Assembly: GCF_050624435.1 (NCBI RefSeq)
Contig: NC_134546.1
Span: 16,391,001-16,455,000, forward strand
Length of the DNA: 64,000 nt
Direction: 5' to 3'
DNA from: Tenrec ecaudatus
Taxonomy: Eukaryota > Chordata > Mammalia > Afrosoricida > Tenrecidae
Shown here: one piece after another, positions 22,590 to 34,012 of the stretch
Position numbering within the stretch: position 1 is the stretch's first letter
How the letters are laid out: the number at the start of each line of letters is the position of its first letter
Notes under the pieces: generated by a model
Told to the model about the DNA's origin: nothing
What the model saw: only the letters and a program-made list of their open reading frames with translations
Database searches by the model: none
Translations under genes and position numbers: made by a program

Positions 22590-24190
22590 GTCAGGTCCCA
22601 CAGGGCAGTAAGTTCTTGTTTTGAAAGACACACCTCAAAATGTCACTTTTCCTTCGCTTTCCTGGACTACTCTCCCCCAACGAGACTTAACAGTTTCCGG
22701 ATCCCTTTTACGTTCCTCCAAGACAGCACTCAAACGTACCTGCTTACATCTGAATCCCGTGATTTTGAGTTCTTGCTCAAGGCAGGGCTACATCTTCGTC
22801 GTGGATTCATAACGCCGAGCACATGGCTCCAGCGCTCTGAACCACTCATAGATGAAGACAATGAATGAGCCAGCAAGCCTTCATCTCCTGATTCATAAGA
22901 GTACCCCTCCTTCCACCACACCAAAGTGAGGCTCTGGAAAGGCAGGTGGGAAGCTATTCTTTGCTCCCTCACTGGGCTGGCATTCAATAGACAATAGCAT
23001 TTCTATTATTATCATTTGGGGCTCCTTCGGATCCAGGTGTCACGGTTATTTTTTAAGCCAGTTCAGAAAGCATTCATCTTTCTGAGCACGCACAATGAAG
23101 GTAGATGGCGGGGCCAGCCCCCTTTCTGAAGCCGAAAAGGAAAATCAGCTGCTCGGAGGCAGCATGTTTGCCCGCGTGCTTTAGGAGTGATCAAGCTGCG
23201 GCCGCACACCTCCAACCTGCAGGTCAGCTCTCGAGGTGCAAGTGTAAGCCTTCCAAAATCCAAGTGAAACTCTTTCTCTCTCCTCATCATCTCTCATAAA
23301 GACGCTCGAGTCTTAGAAAGACCAAAGGCGGGGCTTTGACCACAGAAACCTGCTTATCCTGGACTGCATCTCTCAAGTCCGGATTTGGCTGTGTTTAGCA
23401 GAGCTCTACCCATCCCCGTGCCTGACACCAGGAAGAGGACACCATTCCCAAACCACCCCCTGAAAATCTGCAGTTGCCTCTACACACCAGACTTCCCAGT
23501 GGGCAAAGACAGGCAAAGTGGGAAGGGATAAAATGGGCGGTGTGTGAAGCGATGGTCTTAGGTGCTCACAATGAACCTCTTTGCCCGGTTCAACGCCCTC
23601 CACAACTCCTTCCTGTGGCCAAATGTCCCCATTCTCTCCCCTATTCAGGCCTTTCATTTCACTCCCCCACCTGCTCATGTCCAAATTCTTCAAGCTTCCT
23701 GCCTCTCATCTGTCTCCGCTAGGAACCTTGCCTGCCGGCTTCTTCCTCACCCCAGGCACCATCAGCACAGGGCTGAGGCCCAGCACAGGCGAGGATTCCT
23801 GCACACCTGATTCGCCGGCTCTTCAAAGGGCCCTGGGTCACTGAAGAAGGGGAGCATGCCCCGGGAGCAAACATAAGCATGTCATTCACCCCTCCAGACT
23901 CCTCTCCCCTGGCTTCGGGAGGGGGAGCTTGTGCTAGTTAAACTACGACGCTGAGAACACATGCAGAGGCTCTCCTAACTCCCCACCTCTGTGTGTGTCG
24001 CGCTTTCTCCCGGGGAGGCCTTGGCTAACCCTCCCCTGGAAATCTGCGGGGCAGTTTACATTCCTGCTGAAACTGCACTGTGCCTATAAAGCCTCGTGTT
24101 ATGCTGTCTCATAACATCTTTTGAGTGTTAAAAGGTGCTGGCCCAGTGACTCATTGGCTATGCATAGTGAGTCGTTGGTCTAAATGCTCC
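22590..24190. other. Repeat-poor intronic DNA
   Basis: No gene is recognised. Being largely free of lineage-specific repeats over 1.6 kb, it could contain regulatory sequence, but I see no decisive motif. Confidence 0.4.
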
Positions 24191-24194
24191 TTAG

Positions 24195-24455
24195 ACAGGA
24201 GGCGGGAGGAGACTCCTTTACTTCCCAGTCCTTCGGACATGTCATCAGGAAGAGCCAGGGCCTGGAGGAGGGCGGTGAGCTCGGTCAAGTAGTAGCAGGT
24301 CAGTGAAAAGGAGGAAGACCCTTGACGGGACAGGCTGACGCTGTGGCCGCAAACATGACGACCGGGAGGAGGGCAGGGCACTGCGCAGCCTCTCTTTTTC
24401 TGTTGTACACAGGATCGCTGAGTCAGAACTGACTCAACAGCACCTAAGAGAAAGC
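24195..24455 (+). mobile_element. RTE/BovB-like LINE 3' end
   Basis: CCTTCGGACATGTCATCAGGAAGAGCCAGGGCCTGGAG, AAAAGGAGGAAGACCCTTGACG and the terminal TGAGTCAGAACTGACTCAACAGCACCTAA match the afrotherian RTE 3' end (antisense counterpart at 59572-60160). Confidence 0.82.
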
Positions 24456-24457
24456 AC

Positions 24458-24550
24458 CAGGGGCTCTTTGATGGCCTGGGTGGTGCCAGTGGTTAGTACT
24501 GCTAGCGGAGAAGCTGGCAGGTTAAACCCCTCTCTGACACCCAGGTGTGG
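24458..24550 (+). repeat. AfroSINE head fragment
   Basis: AGGGGCTCTTTGATGGCCTGGGTGG...AGCTGGCAGGTTAAACCCC, lying directly behind the RTE end. It is truncated after about 90 bp. Confidence 0.6.
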
Positions 24551-25925
24551 TGATCGGTGGCAGCATCAGCAGGCCACATGAGCTCGTGGAGGCAGTGGCA
24601 CTTCAGGGGCGGAAGGCTTGCCTTCCTTGCAGCATATCTGGATTCGCTTCCTGGCCGGCGCCCCTCAAGCACAGCCACCCCTCCCCCGCCACCCCGTCTG
24701 TCGGTGAAGGCTGGTCATGTTACTACCATGCCGAACGGCGGTCAGCAGACCTTTCAGACAAAGCTAGGCCAGGAAGAAAGGTGTTCAGCCAATGAGCACC
24801 GGGTAGATCACAAAGATCTGATCCCAGAGTGGACAGGATGGTCAGGAGTCAGGCGCTGAGCTCCTTGAGAGCTCGGCCCGGGTCCCATGTCCCGCGGTAG
24901 CTCTGGACCTAATCGAGTGAGAGCCTGCCGCGAAGGCGGCACTAACACACATCAATGGAAGGAGTGTATGAAGCACACTGACACCTCCAACGCCTGCGAT
25001 TCAGAACGGCTTTGAAGCCTCGCTGCCTTGAGCTGTAGGTAGGAGACATTGTCACAGTGGACTGATACGGTCCCTCTTATCAGCCCTCCACGAAGTTAGG
25101 AAATGGTTCTGAGGGGCCACCTGTCCACCTTCTATAGAACTGATGCCGATCGGAATGCTATATTTTTATGTTTACTATTTACCGGTGCGAGCGTAGAAGA
25201 AAGGTCTCATGGAACTACAAATCCCTGATGGAAAACATAGCTTCTCGGTGCTTCTTGGAGCATTGCTGATGTTCCCATTGAGCTCATACTGGAAGCTCAA
25301 AACCAAATATTCCTGTCAAAGCACATGCCCATTAACTTAGACATAATTTAGCATCTATCATCTTCCCCGAGAAAGCTAGGAAGAAAATATCTGCCCCCAC
25401 CCCCGCACCCAGCCAAGAGGCCACCACACATCCCTTCAAACTGGGGACTGAGCACCTCCACTTTCCCCAGGCCACCAAGCTCCTGTGAGGCAAGTTAGTG
25501 AAACCACACCAGCAGGGCTGAGGCTGCTGGCTGAAGAAGTGGGGGCCCAGCACCTGCTCCTTCGATTCCTGCCATTCCTCACCATGGAACCCGGACCAGC
25601 ACCCACGCTACGGAGAAAGGGGCTCCTGGTGGGATGTGGGTAGCAATCAGCCTGGGTTTGAAGTCCCCTTCCTCACCCCACCCTGGCCATCGGGGCACAG
25701 CTGTCATTGTCCTTCTACAATCTGGACTGGTGGGTAGGCCAGCCAACACCTGGACTCACAGGAAAGGAGCCCGGGGAAAGGGTGCGGCTGCCCCAGATAT
25801 CTGCTGACCCTTTAAGGAGCTGATGAGGCCTCTACGGAAAACATCTGGCGCTGCCCACTCACAATGGAGGAACTGGCCTTCCATGGGTCCTCTACCCCAC
25901 CCGACTGCGCATTCCACGAGGCTGT
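24550..25925. other. GC-moderate intronic DNA without recognised elements
   Basis: No gene or clear repeat is visible. Confidence 0.4.
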
Positions 25926-26275
25926 GATAAATAAGGACTACCATTCGTTAACCACCTGGGAAACATCCTTTCATTTGATACACATCGTCTCACTTAATCT
26001 TCAAGACCACCACATAGGGCTGCAGTTCTCAAGCTTTAAATCGCATCCGAATTTCTCCCAGGACTGGTTAAAGCCACAGTCCGGTGGTGGGAGGGGGAGT
26101 GGAGAGCCCTAAAAATCTGCATTTCTAACCAGCTCCCAGCTGGTGCTGATGCGCCACTCTGATGAAAATAAAGGCTCCAGGAAGCTTTGAAGGGCCTTGT
26201 CCAAGGTCCCACAGCTGGTAAAGAAAAGAGCCACAATTTGAAACTCTACCTGCTAGACTTGACCGCCCTGCTGTC
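25925..26275 (+). repeat. MIR SINE split by MER5A
   Basis: The MIR 5' part (CATTTGATACACATCGTCTCACTTAATCTTC) precedes and the MIR 3' part (CCTTGTCCAAGGTCCCACAGCTGGTAA) follows a MER5A-like insertion at about 26024-26165. Confidence 0.7.
26024..26165 (+). repeat. MER5A-like hAT-Charlie element
   Basis: CTGCAGTTCTCAAGCTTTAAATCGCATCCGAATTTC and AAAAATCTGCATTTCTAACCAGCTCCCAGCTGGTGCTGATG match the MER5A ends and middle. Confidence 0.7.
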
Positions 26276-26344
26276 CTAGGTGTACAGGTGTACCTGGTCC
26301 ACCCAAAGTCACCGCTGGCTACTTAAGGCAGCCACCAGACATTC

Positions 26345-26510
26345 CAAAAACCACACTCACTGCCATGGAGTCAATGCTGACCCATAGCCACCCGTGCACC
26401 GTACACCAGACCTCCCTACACTCCTCTCCTTGCCCATGGGAGCGCAGGCAGCTTTGTACGCTGGATCCTTCATATGGAAATACTTCTGAGAGCCACAAAG
26501 GCAAACCCGC
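26345..26510 (-). repeat. AfroSINE, degenerate
   Basis: CTCACTGCCATGGAGTCAATGCTGACCCATAGCCACCC is a clear inverted tail. The remainder is strongly diverged. Confidence 0.6.
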
Positions 26511-26684
26511 TTTAACCCAAGAGCATGGCCAGAGCGGTTGGTTATTTTACACCTAGGTGCACAAAAGTTCAAGGCCAATTACTCCTTTCACCTGTCTCCA
26601 CAAATGGGTTAAAACTCTACCCTGTGGAACTGTCACTTTTTGAAGAATTGTAAATCCATGAACCTCCCTGAAGGCGTCATACCC

Positions 26685-27002
26685 TCTTGCTACTTTTGGT
26701 CTTTGCCCATGCTGTCACCACACCTGGCGAACGCCTGCCTATTTGCTCTGCAGGTCTGCATGTAGAACTGACTCCAGGAAGCAGCTCGTGGCTCTCTGGG
26801 GGGAAAGGGGCTCCTGCACCCTGAGCTTTCTCTATGGCAACACTCGCCACTCTATGAGAACTGGCTCTTTTCTGTCGCCAAAACAGCTTGTAGAGTCCAG
26901 CACCCGGTTTAATAACGTATGTCCACAGCCTCTCGTGGTGCCTGGCACCTTGTGCACACACCATGCCTGTCTGTTGAGTGAGTGAATGAATGAATGAATG
27001 TA
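26685..27002 (+). repeat. L2 LINE 3' end
   Basis: TTTGCCCATGCTGTCACCACACCTGGCGAACGCCTG at its start and TGCCTGGCACCTTGTG...GTTGAGTGAGTGAATGAATG at its end follow the L2 3' consensus order. The terminal GAATGAATG stretch is the usual L2 tail. Confidence 0.65.
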
Positions 27003-27274
27003 GAACCTCATGCCCTAACTTCCACAGAAAAATATACTGCGTGATGGAGCAGTTCTCGGGGCTAAATCTTGGGGCAGAGGCTGGTAGCCTAGAAAATAAA
27101 GACCAAGCTGCCCTTCCCTTTGCCCCATCACTGAGAACTGAGATGGGGTGGTGCTTAGGGCAGCACTAGCTATAATGAGACAACCTCCTAAATGACCAAA
27201 ATGCTCCAGGATGCTAAGATCAGCAGAGGCCATTCAGTAATGAGGAAACACCACTGCACCCTCTCATTGCCGAT

Positions 27275-27299
27275 TTCTCTCTCTCTCTCTCTCTCTCTC
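27275..27299. repeat. (CT)n microsatellite
   Basis: About 12 uninterrupted CT units. Confidence 0.95.
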
Positions 27300-27759
27300 C
27301 ACCCCACTGCAGTCAAGGCTTTGGCACAAGAATGAAAGAAACAGATCAGACTCAAGGGTGCGGATCTGGCAGCGGGCACAGAAGCATCTCCCATCCTGCA
27401 CCAAAGCCCACAGGAAGGATCCGGAGAGACAGTGACTCAGGCCCAGGATTAGGTCCAGCTAGAGCAGGGCTGAGAATGGAAAAGAGCAACAATTTTACAA
27501 AGGCAGGATTGTTCGATATTGGGGTTGTTTTTTTTTTAATGGTGTTTTTAAAATACAGATTCCAACCCAGAGAACCTGGCCCTGCTGACCCCAGTGCTTA
27601 CACAAGCTGAGCGCCAAACACCGCTTCTTCCTCCTCCCCAACGCACCCACCTGCCACACTCACGACAGGCATTTATTTCCCAGACCCAGCTCAGGGCTCC
27701 CTCCGGCTTCCACCCTGGCTTGCAAAAGGCTTCTTCGTAAGGGGCCTCCAGGCTGTCTC

Positions 27760-28100
27760 TCCTCCGCCTCAGCTAATCAAGGGTTTCTCCCCATAATGCA
27801 GTAAGAGGCCACCCCTTCCCCCATCCCTTCTCGGTCTCTAACGACCTACAGCAGGCTGCCCCCATCCAATTAGTTTGAATCGCTTCATGCCACGGAAATT
27901 GCTGCTTTTATTAAAAATAAAAGCACACTAAGCGGGCAGTGGGCTGTGAAAAGTATTAGCTGGCATAATTATGAAGGTCGAGGTTAAGGTTATCAAAAGC
28001 AACATGCCAAGATTTTCCTAAAGCCTGGGGGCTAAAGATACATACCTGCATATTCATAGTTTTACAGCCACGTAGCCAGGAGAGAATTCACACGGCAGAT
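27760..28100. promoter_or_regulatory. Candidate conserved intronic enhancer upstream in intron 1
   Basis: Repeat-free, AT-rich stretch with several homeobox-like cores (TTTATTAAAAATAAAAGC, GGCATAATTATGAA, CCAATTAGTTTGAAT), about 0.7-1.2 kb inside intron 1 from AAK1 exon 1. The composition is typical of conserved non-coding DNA. Conservation itself cannot be seen from one sequence. Confidence 0.3.
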
Positions 28101-28733
28101 CTAAATAACATCCTCTCAGAGAGAGGAAAAGCAAAACTAGAGCCGCCCAGTTTTAGCTTCTTTGAAGTCATTCTTTTGGTTAAAGAAAAAGAAGACGAAA
28201 AACAGAGGCAGAGGGGCCTATGAGACTGAGTTCGGGAGAACCACACAGTGCCCGATGCCCAGTTCTGGGGGCCGAGTTACAGACGCGTCAGGAAGCAAAC
28301 CGAGTCAAATCCATTCTCGTTCCTTGAAAAATCCTTTCTCCCAATGCCTGTTTCTGGGAGTGGGAAAGTTGGTTGGGAGAAATCGAGAGAAAGCCTTCTC
28401 TTCTTCTTAAAGGTGCCCCATCCCCACCCTTCACATCAATATTTCAAGTTTCGGGAGGATGACGAGCCCACTTCCCCGCATCTGAAGTAAAGCTGTATCC
28501 TTTCACATAGGCGTTTTTTCCTCCGATCCTCCTAAGTCGGCGGTTTTAAGGGGTTTGTTTTATTTCCAATTAAAAGGTCAAGGAGGTAAACCATTTCCGG
28601 CAACCTTCCCCCATCCCCATAAGCCCCGTCACTTTCAAATCTCCGTTTTAAATCTCTCTCAAGGACAATGAATCACCGGGCAAAGGAAGGGGGAAGGGGA
28701 GGGTCAACTGGTCAAAACCCATTCATACAATTA

Positions 28734-29740
<1,007 letters not shown>

Positions 29741-29913
29741 CCGGAAGTGGCCCTCGGGGCGGTACTGCGAGGGACGGGGCCCTCCGCTGCGACGGCCGCC
29801 CTGTCGCGACGGGCGAGAAACAAGAGAGCTGAGAAAAGAAGAGAGAGCGGGCAGAGCAGTCTCGCCGGGGACATGGTTTTGGAAGACAAGGTGGTTCTCG
29901 CCCGACGTGCAGG

Positions 29914-29932
29914 GCACCCTGGGAAAGGTAGT
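29914..29932 (-). promoter_or_regulatory. ZNF143/Staf-like site 1
   Basis: The reverse complement reads ACTACCTTTCCCAGGGTGC, 15 of 19 matches to the SBS consensus ACTACAATTCCCAGAATGC by eye. It is the first of three such sites within 270 bp. Confidence 0.6.
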
Positions 29933-29953
29933 TCGGCGCCGGCCTGCGGCTGG

Positions 29954-29972
29954 ACTACAAGTCCCAGAATGC
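29954..29972 (+). promoter_or_regulatory. ZNF143/Staf-like site 2 (near-perfect)
   Basis: ACTACAAGTCCCAGAATGC, one mismatch from the consensus bound by ZNF143/Staf (and associated THAP11/HCFC1). Such sites lie close to start sites of CpG-island, often divergent, promoters. It lies 22 bp from the inverted site 1. Confidence 0.8.
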
Positions 29973-30129
29973 TCCTGGAGGAACGATGGAGGTGGCCCCA
30001 GGGACCTGTGCTGCCACGAAGGTGGCCAGTTGGGTGATGCACAGATGAGAATGCGGTTATTTCAACCCATGCAGTAAACACACTCCCCGGTACTAGGGTT
30101 TCCCTCCTGCTGCGCGTTCCACCCTTCTG

Positions 30130-30240
30130 GAGCCATCTTATTGCGGCTTGACCTCGGCACAAGGGATTCTGGGGGTTGTGGTTTCCAAGCCAATCGAGGC
30201 TGACACCTGAAGGACGCCACTTAACCGCCCCGCCTGTTAG
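30130..30240 (+). promoter_or_regulatory. YY1 site, CCAAT box and GC box: candidate plus-strand promoter
   Basis: GCCATCTT (YY1 core) is at 30132-30139, AGCCAATCG (CCAAT/NF-Y) at 30188-30196 and a CCGCCCCGCC GC box at about 30225-30234. The order and spacing suit a TATA-less promoter firing rightward, away from AAK1. Function is inferred from motifs only. Confidence 0.5.
30164..30182 (-). promoter_or_regulatory. ZNF143/Staf-like site 3
   Basis: The reverse complement reads ACCACAACCCCCAGAATCC, about 15 of 19 matches to the same consensus. It is followed on the plus strand by a CCAAT box. Confidence 0.55.
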
Positions 30241-30503
30241 CACGTCCAGGGGAGCTTGTCGACTTGGCTTGGGCGAAAGGTAGAGCAGAGGCCACCAGAA
30301 ATGTTGGTTGGTAGTTGACTCGGGCCAAACGGGAACTCGAACCTTAACATAAAGCCGGTGCCCTTCCACGCTCAACCTCAGAGCGTCAGAAGCTGCTTTC
30401 CCCCCACTTGTCGAGAACCCACTCTGGGGTCCACTCCGCGATGCGTTGGTAGAACGCTCAGTAAGACCGTGTCGTCCGGGAACCTGCTACGGAGGCTGTC
30501 ACC

Positions 30504-30743
30504 ATGAACCTGCTGAAGGTGTGCAGCGGGGGCAGCAGACGCGGCCTGTCGACGCTAACCCCAAACTTTGAGGCTCTCGGGCTGAAGGCGACACTTAATT
30601 CTCCACCTCTGCTGGCCCTGTGGCTGCTCCTGACCTTCACTAGCCCCTCCTCCCACACAGGAACCTTAGGCCAACCCCTTTGTTTCATTCTTCTTCACGG
30701 CAGGATTCCCCTATTTAGGATATCGCCTAAATACCTAGGATAG
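30504..30743 (+). CDS. Unassigned candidate first exon / small ORF next to the divergent promoter
   Basis: An ATG in a good context (GTCACCATGA) lies about 270 bp downstream of the GC box and opens a 79-codon frame beginning MNLLKVCSGGSRRGLSTL. The N terminus is basic and hydroxylated without acidic residues, so it resembles a mitochondrial presequence. A possible splice donor (AAG|GTGTGC) follows codon 5. Composition becomes AT-richer after about 30600, so only the first part could be coding. I recognise no protein family and no known gene at this place. It may equally be a non-coding divergent transcript of AAK1, with the frame open by chance. Confidence 0.2.
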   Translation: MNLLKVCSGGSRRGLSTLTPNFEALGLKATLNSPPLLALWLLLTFTSPSSHTGTLGQPLCFILLHGRIPLFRISPKYLG

Positions 30744-30827
30744 GGGTGGACCAAGTGATTTGCACATGCTTTTTGGTCCTCGTCTCCATCCTTAGATCTC
30801 CTGATAAATGAAGAATGGAAAGGGGGA

Positions 30828-30992
30828 ACCACTGCCTTCCAGCTGATGGACCCGAGTAGCGACCCTATAGCTGCGTCCCCACCCCACCCTTAAGGTTTCC
30901 GAGCTCATAAATATTTACAGGAGCAGACAACCCCATCTTTCTCCCAGCGAATGCTTTACCCAGTACGCCACCAGGCCTCCCAAAAGTAGTGT
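30828..30992 (-). repeat. AfroSINE
   Basis: ACCACTGCCTTCCAGCTGATGGACCCGAGTAGCGACCCTATAG tail and ACGCCACCAGGCCTCCC head, inverted. It lies just downstream of the candidate plus-strand exon. Confidence 0.82.
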
Positions 30993-31775
30993 CATAGCCG
31001 CCTCCCCTTTTTTTGGAAGTGCTGTTTTTCTAACCACTGAATATAGAATATTTTTCACCCCCTCCCTTTCTTCCCATTCCCTAATTCTGGGATCACCTCC
31101 TGCCTTTTAATTCCACCTTTAATTTGAGAGAATGGGAAATGGTTCCTGCTTTTACTAATCTGGATTTGAGCTGAGCTATGACTAGGATAATAAGAACAGC
31201 AGTGACAACGTCTTATTCTCCCCCTTCCTTTTCTTCTTTTCAATTAAGTTTCAAGTAGTGCCGCTGCCATTACACTTCCTGTGTAGAGACAGCATCTCCT
31301 CAGTTCACAAACCCATACAGCTAGCTAGCTACAAGTGAAATGCATACGGCACCTATGAAAACATTCGCTCAAAGCAAACCCACTGAGGAATGTCCTTTCC
31401 TTAAAAGGTTAGGTATTGCTGAAGAAAGTTTGGAATAGATTTTTTTTAATCTCATTTGGAATTTGATTCATTGTTTCCTCTTTTTCTCAGCACCAGTGCT
31501 TCGTGGCTGACTTTTGTTTGTAAAGACCTTGTTGGGTCCCAGAACCGGTTGCTATTTCCGTTTTCACTTTTCTACACGTGGCAGTCTCCAGACTAAGCTA
31601 GGTCTCATTTCTGAGGCTGAAAATAAAATTGCTATGTTCGGTAGCATTGGTTTTGATAGTTTATTGAACCAGAGTGCCTTTATCATAATCTAAGGGAGGT
31701 GTAGAAAGAAGAAAAAGCTTAAAGACGAACTCTTTGCCTTTCATTCTTTTAATGACTACTAACAATTATAATGGT
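30992..31775. other. Intergenic DNA, no recognised elements
   Basis: No gene or clear repeat is visible. Confidence 0.4.
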
Positions 31776-32000
31776 CAGCCTTTGTTTTTAACTGCTTTAC
31801 ATATATTAGGTTATTGAATCCCCAATGCAGCCCTCTGAAATAAAACACTATTATTATACACATTGTATAGATGAGAGAGCTGAAGCACAGAAATCAATGA
31901 TTTGGCCAAAGGCACACTCATAGTAAATGGCACAGCCAAGATGTTCACCCCAGGTTTTTTTTCCAAACCCAAATATTTTGATTTCAGAACCCAATGCTCA
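31775..32000 (+). repeat. MIR SINE
   Basis: ACTGCTTTACATATATTAGGTTATTGAATCCCCA, ATTATACACATTGTATAGATGAGAGAGCTGAAGCACAG and CCAAAGGCACACTCATAGTAAATGGCA follow the MIR consensus. Confidence 0.85.
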
Positions 32001-32938
32001 ACTACCCTTTTGTCTATGGTCTCATCGCTAAGAGTATCCTCCCCTGTTCTTTCCCTCTCCTTTCGGTGAGTGCTTCTGTTTACCAACCATGCCATCCAGC
32101 CTTCTGTGGTTTCCGATGTATTTTTCAAATCTACATTTTAGTTTCCTTTCTAAGTTCTGTTACGTTAGCTAGCTTCTTTTTACTTTTGTTTACTTTACAG
32201 GCACCTCCTGCTTGTTAATCTCCAATCTGTGTGCTACTATCTCTTTTCAGTGTCCACTTTCCTTGCAAACATTTATGGTTTTTTCAGAAATTGTCCTCTG
32301 CAAATTTTGCTTAAGAGAATACCTTTTTCTACATCTTGAGTGCTGTTTTTCTTTTATATGCTGTGAATTATTTTCATAACCTGGGTAGGGGCTTTCTTTT
32401 TCCCTGTTTACTCATCCTTACAATAAGCAATACTGTTATACAACTTAATCTTTTTAATGAGTAATTTAAAGAATGTCCATGGGCTGTTGGGGGAAGGTAA
32501 TGAACTTCTAACCAGATAAAGTGGTGGCACTAGAATTGGTATCACCCAGCAAGGTAATTCATGATGTCACATACCACCACACATATGAACCATACCAAAC
32601 CACCCTGAATCCTTAATAATCATAGAATAATATGCAACGAATATAATAGTACATTGCTGAAATGTGAATATTTTATACTATACAAATACAGCAAAACTTT
32701 TGCAAAATCTATCTTGAATTATGAGATTATCAGTTACATTATTAATAACTGAGCAGAAGCAATGTTTTCTCTTTTAATTACTTTTTTATGCTCAAAAAAA
32801 ATACTAATAGAAGTCCACAATATTGGAGGGAAAAAAACAGTAAAAAAAAATGCCAGCAAGAACAAAAACAACAGTGTGCAAAGTCACATGATTCGAAACA
32901 TCATTGAAATTGGGTCACATGGCAGGTATGCCTAAAGA
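32000..32938. other. AT-rich intergenic DNA
   Basis: No gene or clear repeat is visible. Confidence 0.45.
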
Positions 32939-33112
32939 GAGTCCATTCTGACTGGTAAGGATCCTAGAATAGATTAGAAATGTCCCTGTGGGCTTCTGAG
33001 ACTTCATGAGAGTAGAAAACCTCATTGTTCTCCCACAGAGCACCTGGTGGGTTCAAACAGCTGACCTTGTGGTTAGTAGCCCAATCCGGAGCCCACTATT
33101 CCATCATGACTC
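32938..33112 (-). repeat. AfroSINE
   Basis: GTCCATTCTGACTGGTAAGGATCC tail, TGTGGGCTTCTGAGACTTCATGAGAGTAGAAAACCTC and CAGCTGACCTTGTGGTTAGTAGCCC. Confidence 0.88.
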
Positions 33113-33527
33113 CTGAAGCATGTAGAAGATTCAAAAGAGCAAATTAGCACAAAGTTTTAGCCTTGTGGTATATCGACTTATGTAAACTGGGCTTACAAAG
33201 AAATATTTTTATTGTTAAAACTAACTACAAGATTATGTTAATTAAAAACAATAAATTTCGAATAAAATAATTAATAAATAACTTACACAACAACTTTACA
33301 GGCAGTGATTTTGGTGTCACTACCCTCTGACCGTGTCACCTCAAGCAGTCCCTACGGCCTTCAATACCCTCCTAGTGAGATTACTGACTCAAGGCCTGCT
33401 AAATTAAGCCCTAAACTTCTCATTTGGAAAATCCTTTACATTGACTGGAAAAGGGTATATGAAAGAATTAAACTAAGATGTAATCGTTACACATGACATA
33501 AAATATAAATCGAATAATCCAGGACCA

Positions 33528-33735
33528 AACCAAAATGAAATCCATTGCCTTCAGGTTGATTCCAACTCACAGTGATCCCAGTGACCATATAAGACAGAGT
33601 AGGGTTTCTGAAACTGTAAATCTTAGGGGGGGAAGACAACCTCATAGTTCCCCCTTGGAGCAGCTGGTGGGTTTGAACCACTGACCTTACAATTAGCAGC
33701 CTAACACTTAAACCACAGCACCATCAGGGATCCTT
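33528..33735 (-). repeat. AfroSINE, near full length
   Basis: CCATTGCCTTCAGGTTGATTCCAACTCACAGTGATCCCAG, GTTTCTGAAACTGTAAATC, GTTTGAACCACTGACCTTACAATTAGCAGCC and CATCAGGGATCC give tail, middle and head in inverted order. Confidence 0.9.
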
Positions 33736-33744
33736 CATTCAGGG

Positions 33745-33998
33745 AAGTTGTGGTTGTGTCTGTCATCGAGTTGGTTCCAACCCATAGCAACCTTATGCAC
33801 AACAGAACGAAACACTGCCGGTCCTGTGCCATCTCAGTTTCTCCTCTACTCGAGTCCATTGTTGTGCCCACTATGTCAACCCATCGTTATCAAGCAGGAT
33901 GCCCTTCCCCAGGTGCTGGGTCTCTCCTGGTCACATGCCCAAAGTACATGAGATGAAGGCTTGCCATGTTTTCCTGTAAGGAGCATTCTGGCATTAAG
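33745..33998 (-). mobile_element. RTE/BovB-like LINE 3' end
   Basis: CATCGAGTTGGTTCCAACCCATAGCAACCTTATGCACAACAGAACGAAAC followed by AAGCAGGATGCCCTTCCCCAGGTGCTGG and GTCACATGCCCAAAGTACATGAGATGAAGG, the antisense RTE terminus. It lies immediately next to an AfroSINE, whose tail resembles this RTE end. Confidence 0.85.
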
Positions 33999-34012
33999 AA
34001 AAAAAAGTCCTT

